A stretch of 64,000 nt of DNA from Vibrio methylphosphonaticus (GTDB lineage: Bacteria; Pseudomonadota; Gammaproteobacteria; Enterobacterales; Vibrionaceae): contig NZ_JAMKMS010000003.1 in NCBI RefSeq assembly GCF_023634655.1, forward strand, positions 278,502 through 342,501, in the 5' to 3' direction. This document shows, one piece after another, positions 27,665 to 37,037 of this stretch. Within the stretch, counting starts at the first letter, position 1. Each line of letters starts with the position of its first letter. The notes beneath the pieces were generated by a model that worked only from the letters and a program-made list of their open reading frames with translations, was not told the DNA's origin and ran no database searches. The translations under genes were made by a program, and so were the position numbers.

Positions 27665-28750
27665 ATGGAATCATCGACGTTACGCCGCCCGTTTTTGGTT
27701 TGGGTTATGTTATTCGCCTCTACCATCGTCGGATGTAGCGATTCAGAAACCATTTCAACAACTGAAGTAGAACCAAAATTAGCGGTCGAAGCTCTACAAC
27801 TGGTGCAAGCGGACCACTATAACGTCAAACGAGAATATGTCGGAATTATCAAAGCCGCCCAAAAAGCGAACTTGGGCTTTGAGCTTGCAGGTAAAATTTC
27901 AGCAATTTACGTGGATGTGGGCGATCACGTAGAAAAGGGACAAGCGCTCCTAACACTGGATACAGAATTACTTAAAACAGAAGCCAATCAACTGAAAGCT
28001 CGGGATAAAGAGCTTAATGCGCGCCTAAACTTGGTAAAAGCGAACCTCAAACGTCAACAAGCCTTGAAAGCGAGTGGCTTTAGTGCGGAAGCGGAAATGG
28101 ATGCGTTAGATAGCGAAGTAAGTGTATTAACCTCAAGTTTACTTGGTCTGAAATCCTCGCAAAATGCAAACCAACTACGCCAACAAAAATCGACTATCCG
28201 AGCCCCTTTCTCTGGCATCATCAGCCACCGTTTGGTCACCACTGGTGATGTAGTAAATGTAGGTAAACCAACCTTAACCTTGTTATCTAATCAGGCAAAA
28301 GAAGCCGCGATTGGTATTCCTGCGAAGCAGCTAAGCAAGGTGTCCGCGCTCACCTCTCCACAAATTAGAGTCGGACAAGCTACGTATTCAGCCACGCTTG
28401 TCAATCCGGGTGCCATTGTTGACATCCATTCACGAAGTGTTGGATTGCGTTATCTTCTGCCCAACAATCTTGGGTTATTAGAAGGACAGCTGGCTTACCT
28501 AGATTTTGACGAAAAATACCACAAAACTGGGTTTTGGGTGCCTATTTCAGCCCTAACCGATGGCATGCGTGGTGTCTGGAATGTCTATATCATTAACGAC
28601 AACCAAACGATAGAAAGCCGCACTATACAGGTGCTCTTTGCCGATCAAAATAAGGCCTACGTCCAAGGCGCTATTCACGCTGGCGAGCGAATTATCGCCA
28701 GTGGTTTACACCGAATCGTACCTGGGCAACAGGTTAGCATTTCACAATAG
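27665..28750 (+). CDS. RND adaptor lipoprotein (membrane-fusion protein)
   Basis: 361 residues with a lipoprotein signal ending IVGC (lipidated Cys24). The residue after it is serine, compatible with outer-leaflet or inner-membrane sorting alike. The adaptor layout follows: GFELAGKISAIYVDVGDHVE (first lipoyl half), a short coiled hairpin (LKARDKELNARLNLVKANLK), and RAPFSGIISHRLVTTGDVV (second half). It should bridge the RND pump encoded 12 bp downstream to an outer-membrane channel that is not encoded here. AGGGGTTATGA precedes the ATG. The hairpin is shorter than in the other adaptor of this window. Confidence 0.85.
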   Translation: MESSTLRRPFLVWVMLFASTIVGCSDSETISTTEVEPKLAVEALQLVQADHYNVKREYVGIIKAAQKANLGFELAGKISAIYVDVGDHVEKGQALLTLDTELLKTEANQLKARDKELNARLNLVKANLKRQQALKASGFSAEAEMDALDSEVSVLTSSLLGLKSSQNANQLRQQKSTIRAPFSGIISHRLVTTGDVVNVGKPTLTLLSNQAKEAAIGIPAKQLSKVSALTSPQIRVGQATYSATLVNPGAIVDIHSRSVGLRYLLPNNLGLLEGQLAYLDFDEKYHKTGFWVPISALTDGMRGVWNVYIINDNQTIESRTIQVLFADQNKAYVQGAIHAGERIIASGLHRIVPGQQVSISQ

Positions 28751-28762
28751 TAGGCAGTTATC

Positions 28763-31700
28763 ATGCATTTCGTTAAGGCCATCGCCAACACTCGACTATT
28801 AATATTGATTACGGCTTTATTATTGGTGAGTGGTTACGCTGCCTATTCAACCTTGCCTCGCGCAGAAGACCCTATCATCAGTAATCGCTTTGCAACCGTG
28901 ACCACCGTATTGTCCGGTGCCAGTGCTGAGCGCATTGAAGCATTGGTCACCGAAGTCGTTGAGAACAAGCTGCGAGAGCTCAATCAAATTAAGGTACTCA
29001 CCTCCACATCTCGGCCCGGGGTATCGATAGTTACCGTTGAGCTCAATGATACTATCACCGAGCCTGAACCCGTTTGGTCACAAACAAGAGACAAGCTAGC
29101 AGACCTCCCCTCTTTGCTACCCGAAGGTACCAACACGCCCAAATTTGATAGCGACCATACCTATGCCTTTACCAGTATTATTGCCCTAACTTGGAATGAT
29201 GTTAGTGACGTCGATCTGCTAATTTTGGGCCGCTATGCAAAAGAGCTCGCTTCGCGCTTACGTAACCTCTCTGGTACAGAGTTTGTTGATGAATATGCGC
29301 AACCTAAAGAAGAAATTCTCGTTAGCCTTGATACCGCTTCTGCCGCCGCGTTAGGCCGCTCTAGTAGCAACGTTTTAGAATCTATCTATGGCGCTGACGC
29401 TAAAAACCCCGCTGGTGAATTACTTAGCCTCAACCATCGCTTTGGGCTGGAGATCGCCTCTGAACTAGACTCACTCAATCGCGTTAGGCAAATCCCTATC
29501 AATGTCGACGATAAAGGGCACATGATTCGCCTTGAGGATATTGCGACCGTGAGCCGAATGCCAAGCTTGCCAGCCACCGAACTAGCCTACATTGACGGAA
29601 AAGTAGGGGTCATCGTGGCCGCCCGCATGCAGCAAGATCTGCGCGTTGACCGTTGGTCAGCCAGCATGGAAGCGCTGGTCGCACAATTTCAACGTGATAT
29701 TCCTAGCAACATTCATGTTGAGGTTATTTTTGACCAGCAAGGGTATACCGATACCAGAATGGGTGATCTCCGAGACAGCTTACTTCTTGGCTTTGCGCTC
29801 ATTTTAATCGTGCTCCTTCTCACGTTAGGGGTAAGGGCCGCGATTTTGGTTGCCATTGCCTTGCCGTTAACATCAATGCTGACACTAACGTTAATGAAAA
29901 TAACCGGCCTACCGATTAATCAAATGTCGGTGACTGGACTGATTGTCGCGTTAGGGATCATGGTCGATAACGCTGTGGTGATGGTCGACACTATTCAACA
30001 TAACCGAATCTTAGGTCACTCCAAGAGCAACGCCACACGCACAGCGCTCAAACATCTATGGCTTCCTCTACTTGGATCTACATTGACGACGGTCCTTGCG
30101 TTTATGCCGATTATTTTAATGCCAGGAGCAACCGGTGAATTTGTAAGTGGCATCGGCATAACGGTGTGCTTCTCTCTTATTGGTTCATACCTTATTTCCC
30201 ATACCCTAATTGCTGGCTTCGCGACTCGCTTTTTACCCGCGCATTATCAAGGTCGTCATTGGTACCATACCGGGCTGTCGATCCCGGTCATGTCAAAATG
30301 GTTCGAAGCCAGTGTTCGTTCCGCCATTCGATTTCCAATATTCGCTATCGCTTTGGTATTGGGCGTCGCACTCACCGGCTTTTGGAGTACGACACAATTA
30401 ACTGAACAGTTTTTTCCTCCTTCCGACCGAGATATGTTCGAAATTCAAATTTTTCTTCCTCCACAAGCGAGCATTATTCAAACACGCAACACAGCAATGC
30501 TTGTTGACGACATTATCCGTACCTACCCTAGCGTGGAACACACCAACTGGATGATTGGCGCCAATTTCCCATCGTTTTATTACAATTTGCAGGCCAGCCA
30601 ACAAAACGCTCCCTACTTCGCGCAGGCCATGATTAAAACTAACGATTTTTCTGACGTGAATCGTATTATTCCCTTGCTGCAAAATGCATTAAATCGTCAA
30701 GTTCCTCAGGCACAAATTTTGGTTCGCAAGCTAGAACAAGGACCTCCATTTAAAGCGCCAATCGAGCTCAGAGTGTTTGGAAACAATTTGGATACATTAA
30801 AAGCGATTGGCCAAGACATTCGCCTTATCATGTCAAATACCCAGCATGTTACTCACACCAGAGAAACACTGCAGCCTGGCTTGCCGAAAGTGAAGCTCAT
30901 GGTGAATGAGGAAGCGTCACAACTTAACGGCATTACATTAAATAAGTTCGCTCGTTTACTGCAAACAAGCTTGATTGGTCGCAACAGTGGTACGGTTCTA
31001 GAAGGGGGAGAATCCATTCCTATCCGGGTTCGGGTTTCCGACGATGAACGGGAAAACATTGCCCATTTAGGCAACTTACGCTTACCTATTGCCTCTGAGA
31101 ACTATTCAACGGGTGTGAGCGTCTCTACCCTTGCAGAAATGGAACTGACCACCAGCAGAGGGGCAATTACTCGCCGTGGCGGGCAACGAGTCAACACGAT
31201 TGAAGGCTATATAGAGTCTGGTGTACTCCCGCAATCGGTACTCATTGAGTTTAAGCAAGCACTTCAAAACTATACACTGCCTCCCGGATACTATCTTGAG
31301 TTTGGTGGAGAATCAGCTGGCAGAAATGAATCCATTAATAACTTAATATCAAACGTATTTGTCGTGGTGACCTTAATGGTACTGGTCGTGGTCATGTCGT
31401 TTAATTCATTTCGAATCAGCAGCATCATTTTCACGGTTGCAGGTTTGTCTGCAGGCTTAGCCATTTTATCCGTCTACTTATTCAACTACCCATTTGGCTT
31501 TACCGTGATCATTGGCTTACTGGGTGTTATCGGTCTTGCGATCAATGCTGCTATTGTCATATTGGCCGAACTAAAAGCCCGCCCCGAAACAAGCCTTGGC
31601 GATAACGAAGCCATTGTTAAGGCCGTCATGTCGTGCACTCGCCATATTACCTCAACAACCATCACCACCGTAGGTGGTTTCATTCCATTGATCATTGCTG

Positions 31701-31852
31701 GAGGTGGTTTCTGGCCGCCATTTGCGATTGCGATTGCTGGCGGTACCGTACTAACAACGATTATCTCATTCTATTTTGTTCCGGCGGCCTACCGATTGCT
31801 GTGTGGTAAGTCCCCTAAAAACGTAAGTTCCGCGCAAGATACCGCGAGTTGA
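28763..31852 (+). CDS. RND-family efflux transporter, second copy
   Basis: 1029 residues with the AcrB layout: N-terminal helix, periplasmic domain starting PRAEDPIISNRFATVTTVLS, six helices, second periplasmic domain and six final helices. The proton-relay helix reads GIMVDNAVVMVDTIQH, so the first acidic residue is kept and the second, an aspartate in AcrB, is an asparagine. Such D-N variants occur in other RND branches, so the pump need not be inactive. The PRAEDP N-terminal segment resembles a branch of pumps distinct from the drug-type AcrB. It is 12 bp behind its adaptor gene and ends before a hairpin at 31878-31920. Confidence 0.85.
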   Translation: MHFVKAIANTRLLILITALLLVSGYAAYSTLPRAEDPIISNRFATVTTVLSGASAERIEALVTEVVENKLRELNQIKVLTSTSRPGVSIVTVELNDTITEPEPVWSQTRDKLADLPSLLPEGTNTPKFDSDHTYAFTSIIALTWNDVSDVDLLILGRYAKELASRLRNLSGTEFVDEYAQPKEEILVSLDTASAAALGRSSSNVLESIYGADAKNPAGELLSLNHRFGLEIASELDSLNRVRQIPINVDDKGHMIRLEDIATVSRMPSLPATELAYIDGKVGVIVAARMQQDLRVDRWSASMEALVAQFQRDIPSNIHVEVIFDQQGYTDTRMGDLRDSLLLGFALILIVLLLTLGVRAAILVAIALPLTSMLTLTLMKITGLPINQMSVTGLIVALGIMVDNAVVMVDTIQHNRILGHSKSNATRTALKHLWLPLLGSTLTTVLAFMPIILMPGATGEFVSGIGITVCFSLIGSYLISHTLIAGFATRFLPAHYQGRHWYHTGLSIPVMSKWFEASVRSAIRFPIFAIALVLGVALTGFWSTTQLTEQFFPPSDRDMFEIQIFLPPQASIIQTRNTAMLVDDIIRTYPSVEHTNWMIGANFPSFYYNLQASQQNAPYFAQAMIKTNDFSDVNRIIPLLQNALNRQVPQAQILVRKLEQGPPFKAPIELRVFGNNLDTLKAIGQDIRLIMSNTQHVTHTRETLQPGLPKVKLMVNEEASQLNGITLNKFARLLQTSLIGRNSGTVLEGGESIPIRVRVSDDERENIAHLGNLRLPIASENYSTGVSVSTLAEMELTTSRGAITRRGGQRVNTIEGYIESGVLPQSVLIEFKQALQNYTLPPGYYLEFGGESAGRNESINNLISNVFVVVTLMVLVVVMSFNSFRISSIIFTVAGLSAGLAILSVYLFNYPFGFTVIIGLLGVIGLAINAAIVILAELKARPETSLGDNEAIVKAVMSCTRHITSTTITTVGGFIPLIIAGGGFWPPFAIAIAGGTVLTTIISFYFVPAAYRLLCGKSPKNVSSAQDTAS

Positions 31853-32347
31853 TTACGCACTTCACATGAGCGAATGACGACTATGCAAAGTGCTCACTTT
31901 TTCAGCGCCTTGCATAGTCGCTAAATGAGCGTCATGGCCCTGACTTGCTTTTATCACAAAGCGAGGATGGGTCATTCAATTTGTATCGCGCTATTGATTT
32001 AAACCGCAACAAGTCACACATCCTGCGTTTCTTCTTTACCCACTCAGCTACACGCGATATATAAAACGACCTCATCATTTCTTTTCTTATCACCACACGT
32101 CAAACTCGCCGATATTCCCACAGTCAACAAACCGCCACATACCCTATAAAATTCAACCACTTAAATAAACTATCGCTTGAATCATTTACGCTCATTTCTC
32201 TTATCAATTTTCACAATATTTCGATAACGATTTTTTGTCGTTATGGTCATTTTTATTCGTTTTACTCTTCGATACTCAAGCCTCATAGTCGCGGTGATTT
32301 CTTAATCAATCACCCTTTTCTTTTTATCAACCAATGAGGATCCTGCC
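31853..32347. other. Non-coding spacer with hairpin after the RND gene
   Basis: CGACTATGCAA (31878-31888) pairs with TTGCATAGTCG (31910-31920) and probably ends or stabilises the RND transcript. The rest is AT-rich towards 32200-32330 and should contain the promoter of the MFS gene. I see no ORF. Confidence 0.5.
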
Positions 32348-33508
32348 TTGGAAAACACTCACGATTTCGCAGTTAACGCTGGCTTTAAAGTACCGGTAAT
32401 TGCGCTATCACTTTATGCCGTAGCATCAGGTTACTTAATGAGCCTGATCCCACTTATGCTTAACGAATACGGTATTGATGCCAGTCAAGCAAGTTGGTTG
32501 GCGAGTGTATTTTATGCCGGATTACTTGTAGGGGCGGTGGCTATTGAGCCAGCCGTGAAATACGTAGGACACCGTATTGCTTTCGTTGCGTGTCTAGCGG
32601 TTTTCGTACTAACAATTATTGCACTACCCCTAGTGCCTGTTGCCAGCGTTTGGCTAATTGCTCGTTTTATCGCGGGTATTGCGGTAGCTGGAGTGTTTGT
32701 TATCGTTGAATCCTGGTTGCTTACCGGCGACGAAACAAGCCGAGCAAAACGTCTTGGTTTGTACATGGGTTCGCTGTATGGCGGTTCAGCTCTAGGGCAG
32801 CTTGGTATTGGTCTCATTGGCGTTGAAGGTATTATGCCTTTCATCGTTATTTTGACCATGCTTAGTGCCGCTATTATGGTGTTGCTTTTCATCCCAACAC
32901 AACAGCCACAAAGTGCACATTCAACCCCATTAACATGGAAGCAAATGAGCAAATTAAGCCACGCTGCCATCATTGGATGCATCGTGTCAGGTTTAACTCT
33001 TGGATCAATTTACGGCCTGATGCCTGTGGAGTTATCGCATCGCAATGTGTCTCAAGGACACCTTAGCGCGCTAATGGCATTGGTGATACTAGGTGGTATG
33101 GCAGTCCAGCCTATTGTTCCTAAGCTCATTCATAAGGTGGGTCGTACACCACTGATGGGCATGTTTTGCTTAGTGGGTGTCTTTGCGATTGGTTTGGTGA
33201 TTTTGAGCAGCGATCTGAGCGTATTGGCAGTCAGTTTATTCTTGATCGGTTTTTCATGCTTCGCACTGTACCCGATTGCGATCAACCTAGGTTGTGACAA
33301 GCTAGATGAAAACAATATTGTATCGGCAACGCAAGTGATGCTGTTTTGCTACAGTGTTGGCTCGGTCGCGGGACCGGTTATTGCTAACTGGTTTATGAAT
33401 GGCACCCAAGGTCTAATGGCCTACTTACTGGCCACAATGATGGCAACGGCCATTTACATGATTATTGCTAGCATAACAACGAAGAAGCACATGGTGGCTG
33501 GAGAATAA
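32348..33508 (+). CDS. MFS transporter of the YcaD type
   Basis: 386 residues, twelve membrane helices. GLLVGAVAIEPAVKYVGHR is the loop 2-3 motif of the major facilitator family, and the following RFIAGIAVAGVFVIVESWL, with GSLYGGSALGQL, matches E. coli YcaD-like proteins, whose substrate is unknown. The start is TTG, not ATG: GAGGATCCTGCC gives a good ribosome site before it and no closer ATG fits. It converges on the DUF1501/DUF1800 unit across a terminator at 33563-33595. Confidence 0.8.
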   Translation: MENTHDFAVNAGFKVPVIALSLYAVASGYLMSLIPLMLNEYGIDASQASWLASVFYAGLLVGAVAIEPAVKYVGHRIAFVACLAVFVLTIIALPLVPVASVWLIARFIAGIAVAGVFVIVESWLLTGDETSRAKRLGLYMGSLYGGSALGQLGIGLIGVEGIMPFIVILTMLSAAIMVLLFIPTQQPQSAHSTPLTWKQMSKLSHAAIIGCIVSGLTLGSIYGLMPVELSHRNVSQGHLSALMALVILGGMAVQPIVPKLIHKVGRTPLMGMFCLVGVFAIGLVILSSDLSVLAVSLFLIGFSCFALYPIAINLGCDKLDENNIVSATQVMLFCYSVGSVAGPVIANWFMNGTQGLMAYLLATMMATAIYMIIASITTKKHMVAGE

Positions 33509-33562
33509 TTTCTTCATCTGATCATTTCGCCAGCTATTCGTCTATTCAATTACGAGTCCAGA

Positions 33563-33595
33563 CAAGCCATCGAGTATAACTCGATGGCTTGATTT
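33563..33595. terminator. Bidirectional Rho-independent terminator
   Basis: Arms CAAGCCATCGAGT (33563-33575) and ACTCGATGGCTTG (33579-33591) with a 3-base loop and flanking T on the plus strand (ATTTT). It separates converging genes. Confidence 0.85.
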
Positions 33596-34744
33596 TCAAG
33601 CTTGTTTTGTTGCAATCAAACCTGTCATGGGTGTAATCGCCTCGCTATCTGGGAACACATTCAGTAACGTAGCGCTATCCGCTAAATAATGATCCGCAAG
33701 CACACCCTTTATGACAGAGCGAGTATCCGTCGTAGGCGCTAAATCTCTACCTTCGAATAACTGCGCCTCACCTAAGCCCGGCCAATCAGACACCACTTGT
33801 CCTTTTTTAATCGCACCACCTGCTAATAACATGACATTGGCCGTGCCATGATCCGTGCCTTTAGTGCCATTTTCTCGTGCGGTGCGGCCAAACTCACTGG
33901 CACACATCACCACTGTTGATGCCCATTTATCCCCTAACGCTGATTTCAGTGCCAGCAACCCTTCATCCAATTTTTTAAGCTGGTTGGCGAGTCGTCCTTG
34001 TGTCGTTCCCTGCGCGGAATGCGTATCCCAACCACCAAGCTCTAACACCGCAATATTAGGACCTTGCGGCGTATTGATAAACTTGCCCGCCTGCGTCATC
34101 AAGTTTGAAAACTGTTTGCTTTGGCTTGCACTTCCTAGCATTTTTTCTAACTTCATCGCTTCTGAAAAATTAGAGCCAAGTTCAGGATCGGATTGAAACA
34201 GATCCGCCAAGATCATCGCTTGCTCCTCTTTTGCTTTAAGTTTATGAGGGTACCAACTGCTCACTTTCATCTCACCCTGAGCAATTAACGGCAAACCAGA
34301 GTCGATGGCAATCGCTAAATTACGCTTCTCAGTCATCAAAAACCGATTAAGCCACCCTTCCCGTTCCAATGGGTTTACCGTGCCGTTTTCTAGCACCTTC
34401 TGACCATCAAAATGCGATCGACTACGATAGCCAGTAGCACAAGCATGGACAAACATCGCCTGATCGTTTTGATACCACTCAAAGACGTTGTTAAGCGCTG
34501 GGTTTAACCCATAACCACCTTCTAAACTCAACAATTCATTGGCATCAAAAGCAAGAGTCGGTCTAAGCGTGGAATACGCTGTGTCAAATGTTGGTACCAC
34601 CACATTCAACCCATCCATCGCTCCTCTAAGTGTCACCCATATGAAAACATTCGGGCTGTCTGTCGTCGCGAATGCGAGATTAGGTAGACAAGTCACCAGT
34701 GACGTTGCACCAATGCCTTTCAAAAAATTTCTACGTGATGTCAT
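33596..34744 (-). CDS. DUF1501 protein, Tat-exported
   Basis: 382 residues. The N-terminus MTSRRNFLKGIGATSLVTCL is a twin-arginine signal (SRRNFLK) followed by a moderately hydrophobic core and cleavage near AFA. The mature part shows the DUF1501 pattern: VTLRGAMDGLNVVVPTFD, SRSHFDGQKVLENG, LELGGWDTHSAQG and ASEFGRTARENGTKGTDHGT. DUF1501 belongs to the alkaline-phosphatase/sulfatase-like superfamily, so an exported hydrolase is possible, but no activity is proven. It lies 7 bp behind its usual partner DUF1800 in one transcript. Confidence 0.9.
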   Translation of the reverse strand: MTSRRNFLKGIGATSLVTCLPNLAFATTDSPNVFIWVTLRGAMDGLNVVVPTFDTAYSTLRPTLAFDANELLSLEGGYGLNPALNNVFEWYQNDQAMFVHACATGYRSRSHFDGQKVLENGTVNPLEREGWLNRFLMTEKRNLAIAIDSGLPLIAQGEMKVSSWYPHKLKAKEEQAMILADLFQSDPELGSNFSEAMKLEKMLGSASQSKQFSNLMTQAGKFINTPQGPNIAVLELGGWDTHSAQGTTQGRLANQLKKLDEGLLALKSALGDKWASTVVMCASEFGRTARENGTKGTDHGTANVMLLAGGAIKKGQVVSDWPGLGEAQLFEGRDLAPTTDTRSVIKGVLADHYLADSATLLNVFPDSEAITPMTGLIATKQA

Positions 34745-34751
34745 TGTTCAC

Positions 34752-36113
34752 CTACCTGTATTGAAACTGAGGGCTCATCCACAGCACCACTAGCTTGGAG
34801 ACCACATCTTGCGCTTTTTCGATCGCTACGAGGGTGTGCTCATCGACATGCTCACCATACAGCCTTTGCAGAATGTTATTGATCGTATCCTGCGGACGTT
34901 GTTTATTGCGTTTTAGTTGCCGAACCGTAAGTTGCGCGACCTGATTCGCCACCTGCCATCGCTGGGTCAACCCAGATGCGCTATTGTAATCAGCATCTTG
35001 ATCAGACCACCCTGCTGGCGATCCCGCCATAAAAGGCTCTTGGCCGAGTTGTCTCAACATATTGTGCATTTGTTTTTGATTCGGCTCAAAGTCTGCGCTA
35101 CGTAACACCGCAAAATACCACTCTTGAGGCGTTCTAAACCTTAAGTGCTTTGGCTCATCTGCTAGCGGGCTCGCGATTAACTCTTCATAAACGGGCATTA
35201 ACTGCCCTTTATTTTCCAACCATACCTTAACCAACGTTTCGATTAGATCTTCATGGTTTTCGCCGTAAAAGTGCTGCACTAACTTCCCACATATATGTTG
35301 CGCGGTCTCTGGACGTAACGCTAAGTCCGTTAAGCATGCCATGCCCTGCGCTTCGCCCTCTTGAGAATAAACCGTGTCTAATACTCGTATCGCACCGGGT
35401 TCATGTAACGCTGGATTAAAACGATAACCCGCCTCTTTTGGCCCCATGGTGACAGACCAGCCCGTGATACCCTGAGCAAGCTCAATAACATCCGTTTGCG
35501 TATAGCCACCACTCACTCCTAGTGTGTGTAATTCAAGTATCTCCCGTGCAAGGTTCTCATTTAGTCCTTTATTGCGTTTTTTACCTGCTTTTGAATTCGG
35601 TCCAATCGATTGATGATTATCCAGAAAGATCAGCATGGATGGGTGCTGACAGACAGATATCAGCATAGAACTAAAGTCAGATTTCCAAGCCGTACGAATA
35701 ACCTCATTTTCTACGCCTGACGCAATAGGTCTCACACGTCGAGTGTCAGCAGAAATAGCAAAGTGATTACTCCAGAATTGAATCAGCCGTTCTTGAAATC
35801 CATAGGGTGAATACAGTGATTGAAGATTACGAGCATGAACAAGGGTCCGATAACTCTCTTGAAAGAAAGCATTATTGGCCTTAGACAGAGTCTGTTTTTC
35901 TTCCGGGGTTTTGGCATCCTTACGTCGACGGTTCAGCTCTCCCATATGAGCCAGCATTTCTGGGGTAGATGGCAACTCGGCAATCAATTCATGCGTGTAG
36001 CTATCCATCGGCAACTGCTTTGCCAAAGAAAGAGGTGCATTGGCATCTCCAACCCGTATGCCCAATCCAAATCGTTGTGGAGCGCCCACCGCCCAAACTT
36101 GCACATTGTCCAT
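34752..36113 (-). CDS. DUF1800 protein, partner of DUF1501
   Basis: 453 residues from the ATG at 36113. Diagnostic segments include FWSNHFAISADTRRVRPIA, SMLIFLDNHQSIGPNSKAGK and NENLAREILELHTLGVSGGY, all hallmarks of DUF1800. No signal peptide is evident, so it may be exported with the Tat-borne partner or stay inside; the sequence does not decide. The frame opens four codons earlier at a GTG, but GAGG sits four bases before the ATG. Gene pairs of this kind are widespread and of unknown function. There are 285 bp of gene-free DNA to the right, holding its promoter and that of the small zinc-ribbon gene. Confidence 0.9.
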   Translation of the reverse strand: MDNVQVWAVGAPQRFGLGIRVGDANAPLSLAKQLPMDSYTHELIAELPSTPEMLAHMGELNRRRKDAKTPEEKQTLSKANNAFFQESYRTLVHARNLQSLYSPYGFQERLIQFWSNHFAISADTRRVRPIASGVENEVIRTAWKSDFSSMLISVCQHPSMLIFLDNHQSIGPNSKAGKKRNKGLNENLAREILELHTLGVSGGYTQTDVIELAQGITGWSVTMGPKEAGYRFNPALHEPGAIRVLDTVYSQEGEAQGMACLTDLALRPETAQHICGKLVQHFYGENHEDLIETLVKVWLENKGQLMPVYEELIASPLADEPKHLRFRTPQEWYFAVLRSADFEPNQKQMHNMLRQLGQEPFMAGSPAGWSDQDADYNSASGLTQRWQVANQVAQLTVRQLKRNKQRPQDTINNILQRLYGEHVDEHTLVAIEKAQDVVSKLVVLWMSPQFQYR

Positions 36114-36410
36114 GATACCTCTCACCTTGCTGCACTTTTCCTGATTATATTTTAGACCGAAAGCATCAATAGCAACACTGATCAGCTTGATCTACATACA
36201 CAGCACATACAAAAACATTATTGAAGCCTTGCGCGTTATTTATATGGTATATATCTGTTTTTATGCTCTTTTCCGTCAGAATACCGTTTCGTTTCTATTT
36301 TGTGTTTAAATTTGATAACTCGCCCTCAAAAAACCACCCTCCGTAGAATATACGATGCAAAGATGTTAATTGATTGTTACGGTTTATTATAAAAACGGAG
36401 AGGAAAACGC

Positions 36411-36569
36411 ATGGACGATCTGAAATTTTACGTAACGCATGATTACTGCCCAAATTGCAATGCTGTCACGACGCAGAATGTTTTTGAATTAACTGAGCAA
36501 CATACTCGTGATGCGCCACAAGCAGCGGTTAAAACCGAGCACACCTGTGAAGGTTGCGAATCACGATAA
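36411..36569 (+). CDS. Small zinc-ribbon-like protein (52 residues)
   Basis: A short but well-supported gene: GGAGAGGAAAACGC directly before the ATG, 52 codons, and a strong terminator 12 bases after the stop. The protein MDDLKFYVTHDYCPNCNAVT has a CPNC knuckle near residues 13-16 and a second pair CEGC near 48-51, so one zinc could be held by four cysteines. Between them is a polar helix. It resembles the tail ends of larger zinc-ribbon proteins, but I know no named family. It is divergent from DUF1800. Confidence 0.7.
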   Translation: MDDLKFYVTHDYCPNCNAVTTQNVFELTEQHTRDAPQAAVKTEHTCEGCESR

Positions 36570-36581
36570 ATAACGGATAAA

Positions 36582-36616
36582 AAAACGGCGCTCATTTTAG
36601 AGCGCCGTTTCTTTTT
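36582..36616. terminator. Rho-independent terminator
   Basis: Arms AAACGGCGCTC and GAGCGCCGTTT with a 6-base loop and a T-rich tail (CTTTTTAG). It ends the zinc-ribbon gene and may act on the converging small gene too. Confidence 0.9.
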
Positions 36617-36661
36617 AGCTTCTACTTTGTGCTCGGGTACTTCTGAGCAAAAGCCTGTTAC

Positions 36662-37012
36662 CTATGAACGTTTAGGTTGCATATAGGTCTTGCCAGCCGC
36701 TTTGTACGTGTCACTTTGCTTTAAGTCAAACAGTGCGTCGAAGAACCAAGCGACAAACTTAATGACGTCATCGCCTTCGTTCATGATGTGCTCAACATAC
36801 TCTTCTTCTTCACCTGCATCACTGGTGCGAACAGACACGTGATAGATACGTTGTTCACCATCAACATCCGCCAAAGCAAATTGACCAGTTAGACTTTCTG
36901 CTGCTTGTGCAACGTCTTCATCATCACATGCTTTTAGTGCATTTAACGCATCAGGGAGTACTTTAAATAAGCACAGCTCTTTTACCAACTTTTCGAATTC
37001 ATCTTGTTGCAT
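36662..37012 (-). CDS. Acidic cytoplasmic protein of unknown function
   Basis: 116 residues, strongly acidic (SDAGEEEEYVEHIMNEGDD), no signal peptide and no membrane helix. It opens with LKFVLPD-like helices (ELCLFKVLPDALNALKACDD) and ends in a helix-rich tail (FVAWFFDALFDLKQS). I do not recognise the family; it looks like a conserved Vibrio protein. The start is uncertain: in-frame ATGs exist at 37024 and 37012, and GGTGAC is the only ribosome-site-like stretch, before the latter. It lies 25 bp behind the endopeptidase gene, so the two are likely one transcript, and the context suggests an envelope-linked role (inference). Confidence 0.55.
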   Translation of the reverse strand: MQQDEFEKLVKELCLFKVLPDALNALKACDDEDVAQAAESLTGQFALADVDGEQRIYHVSVRTSDAGEEEEYVEHIMNEGDDVIKFVAWFFDALFDLKQSDTYKAAGKTYMQPKRS

Positions 37013-37037
37013 TAGTGTCACCATATTGTGGTTGCGA

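Noticed and set aside
32512..32982. 156-residue minus-strand ORF inside the MFS gene
   Set aside because: Entirely antisense to a clear membrane transporter; composition is that of reverse-read hydrophobic codons.
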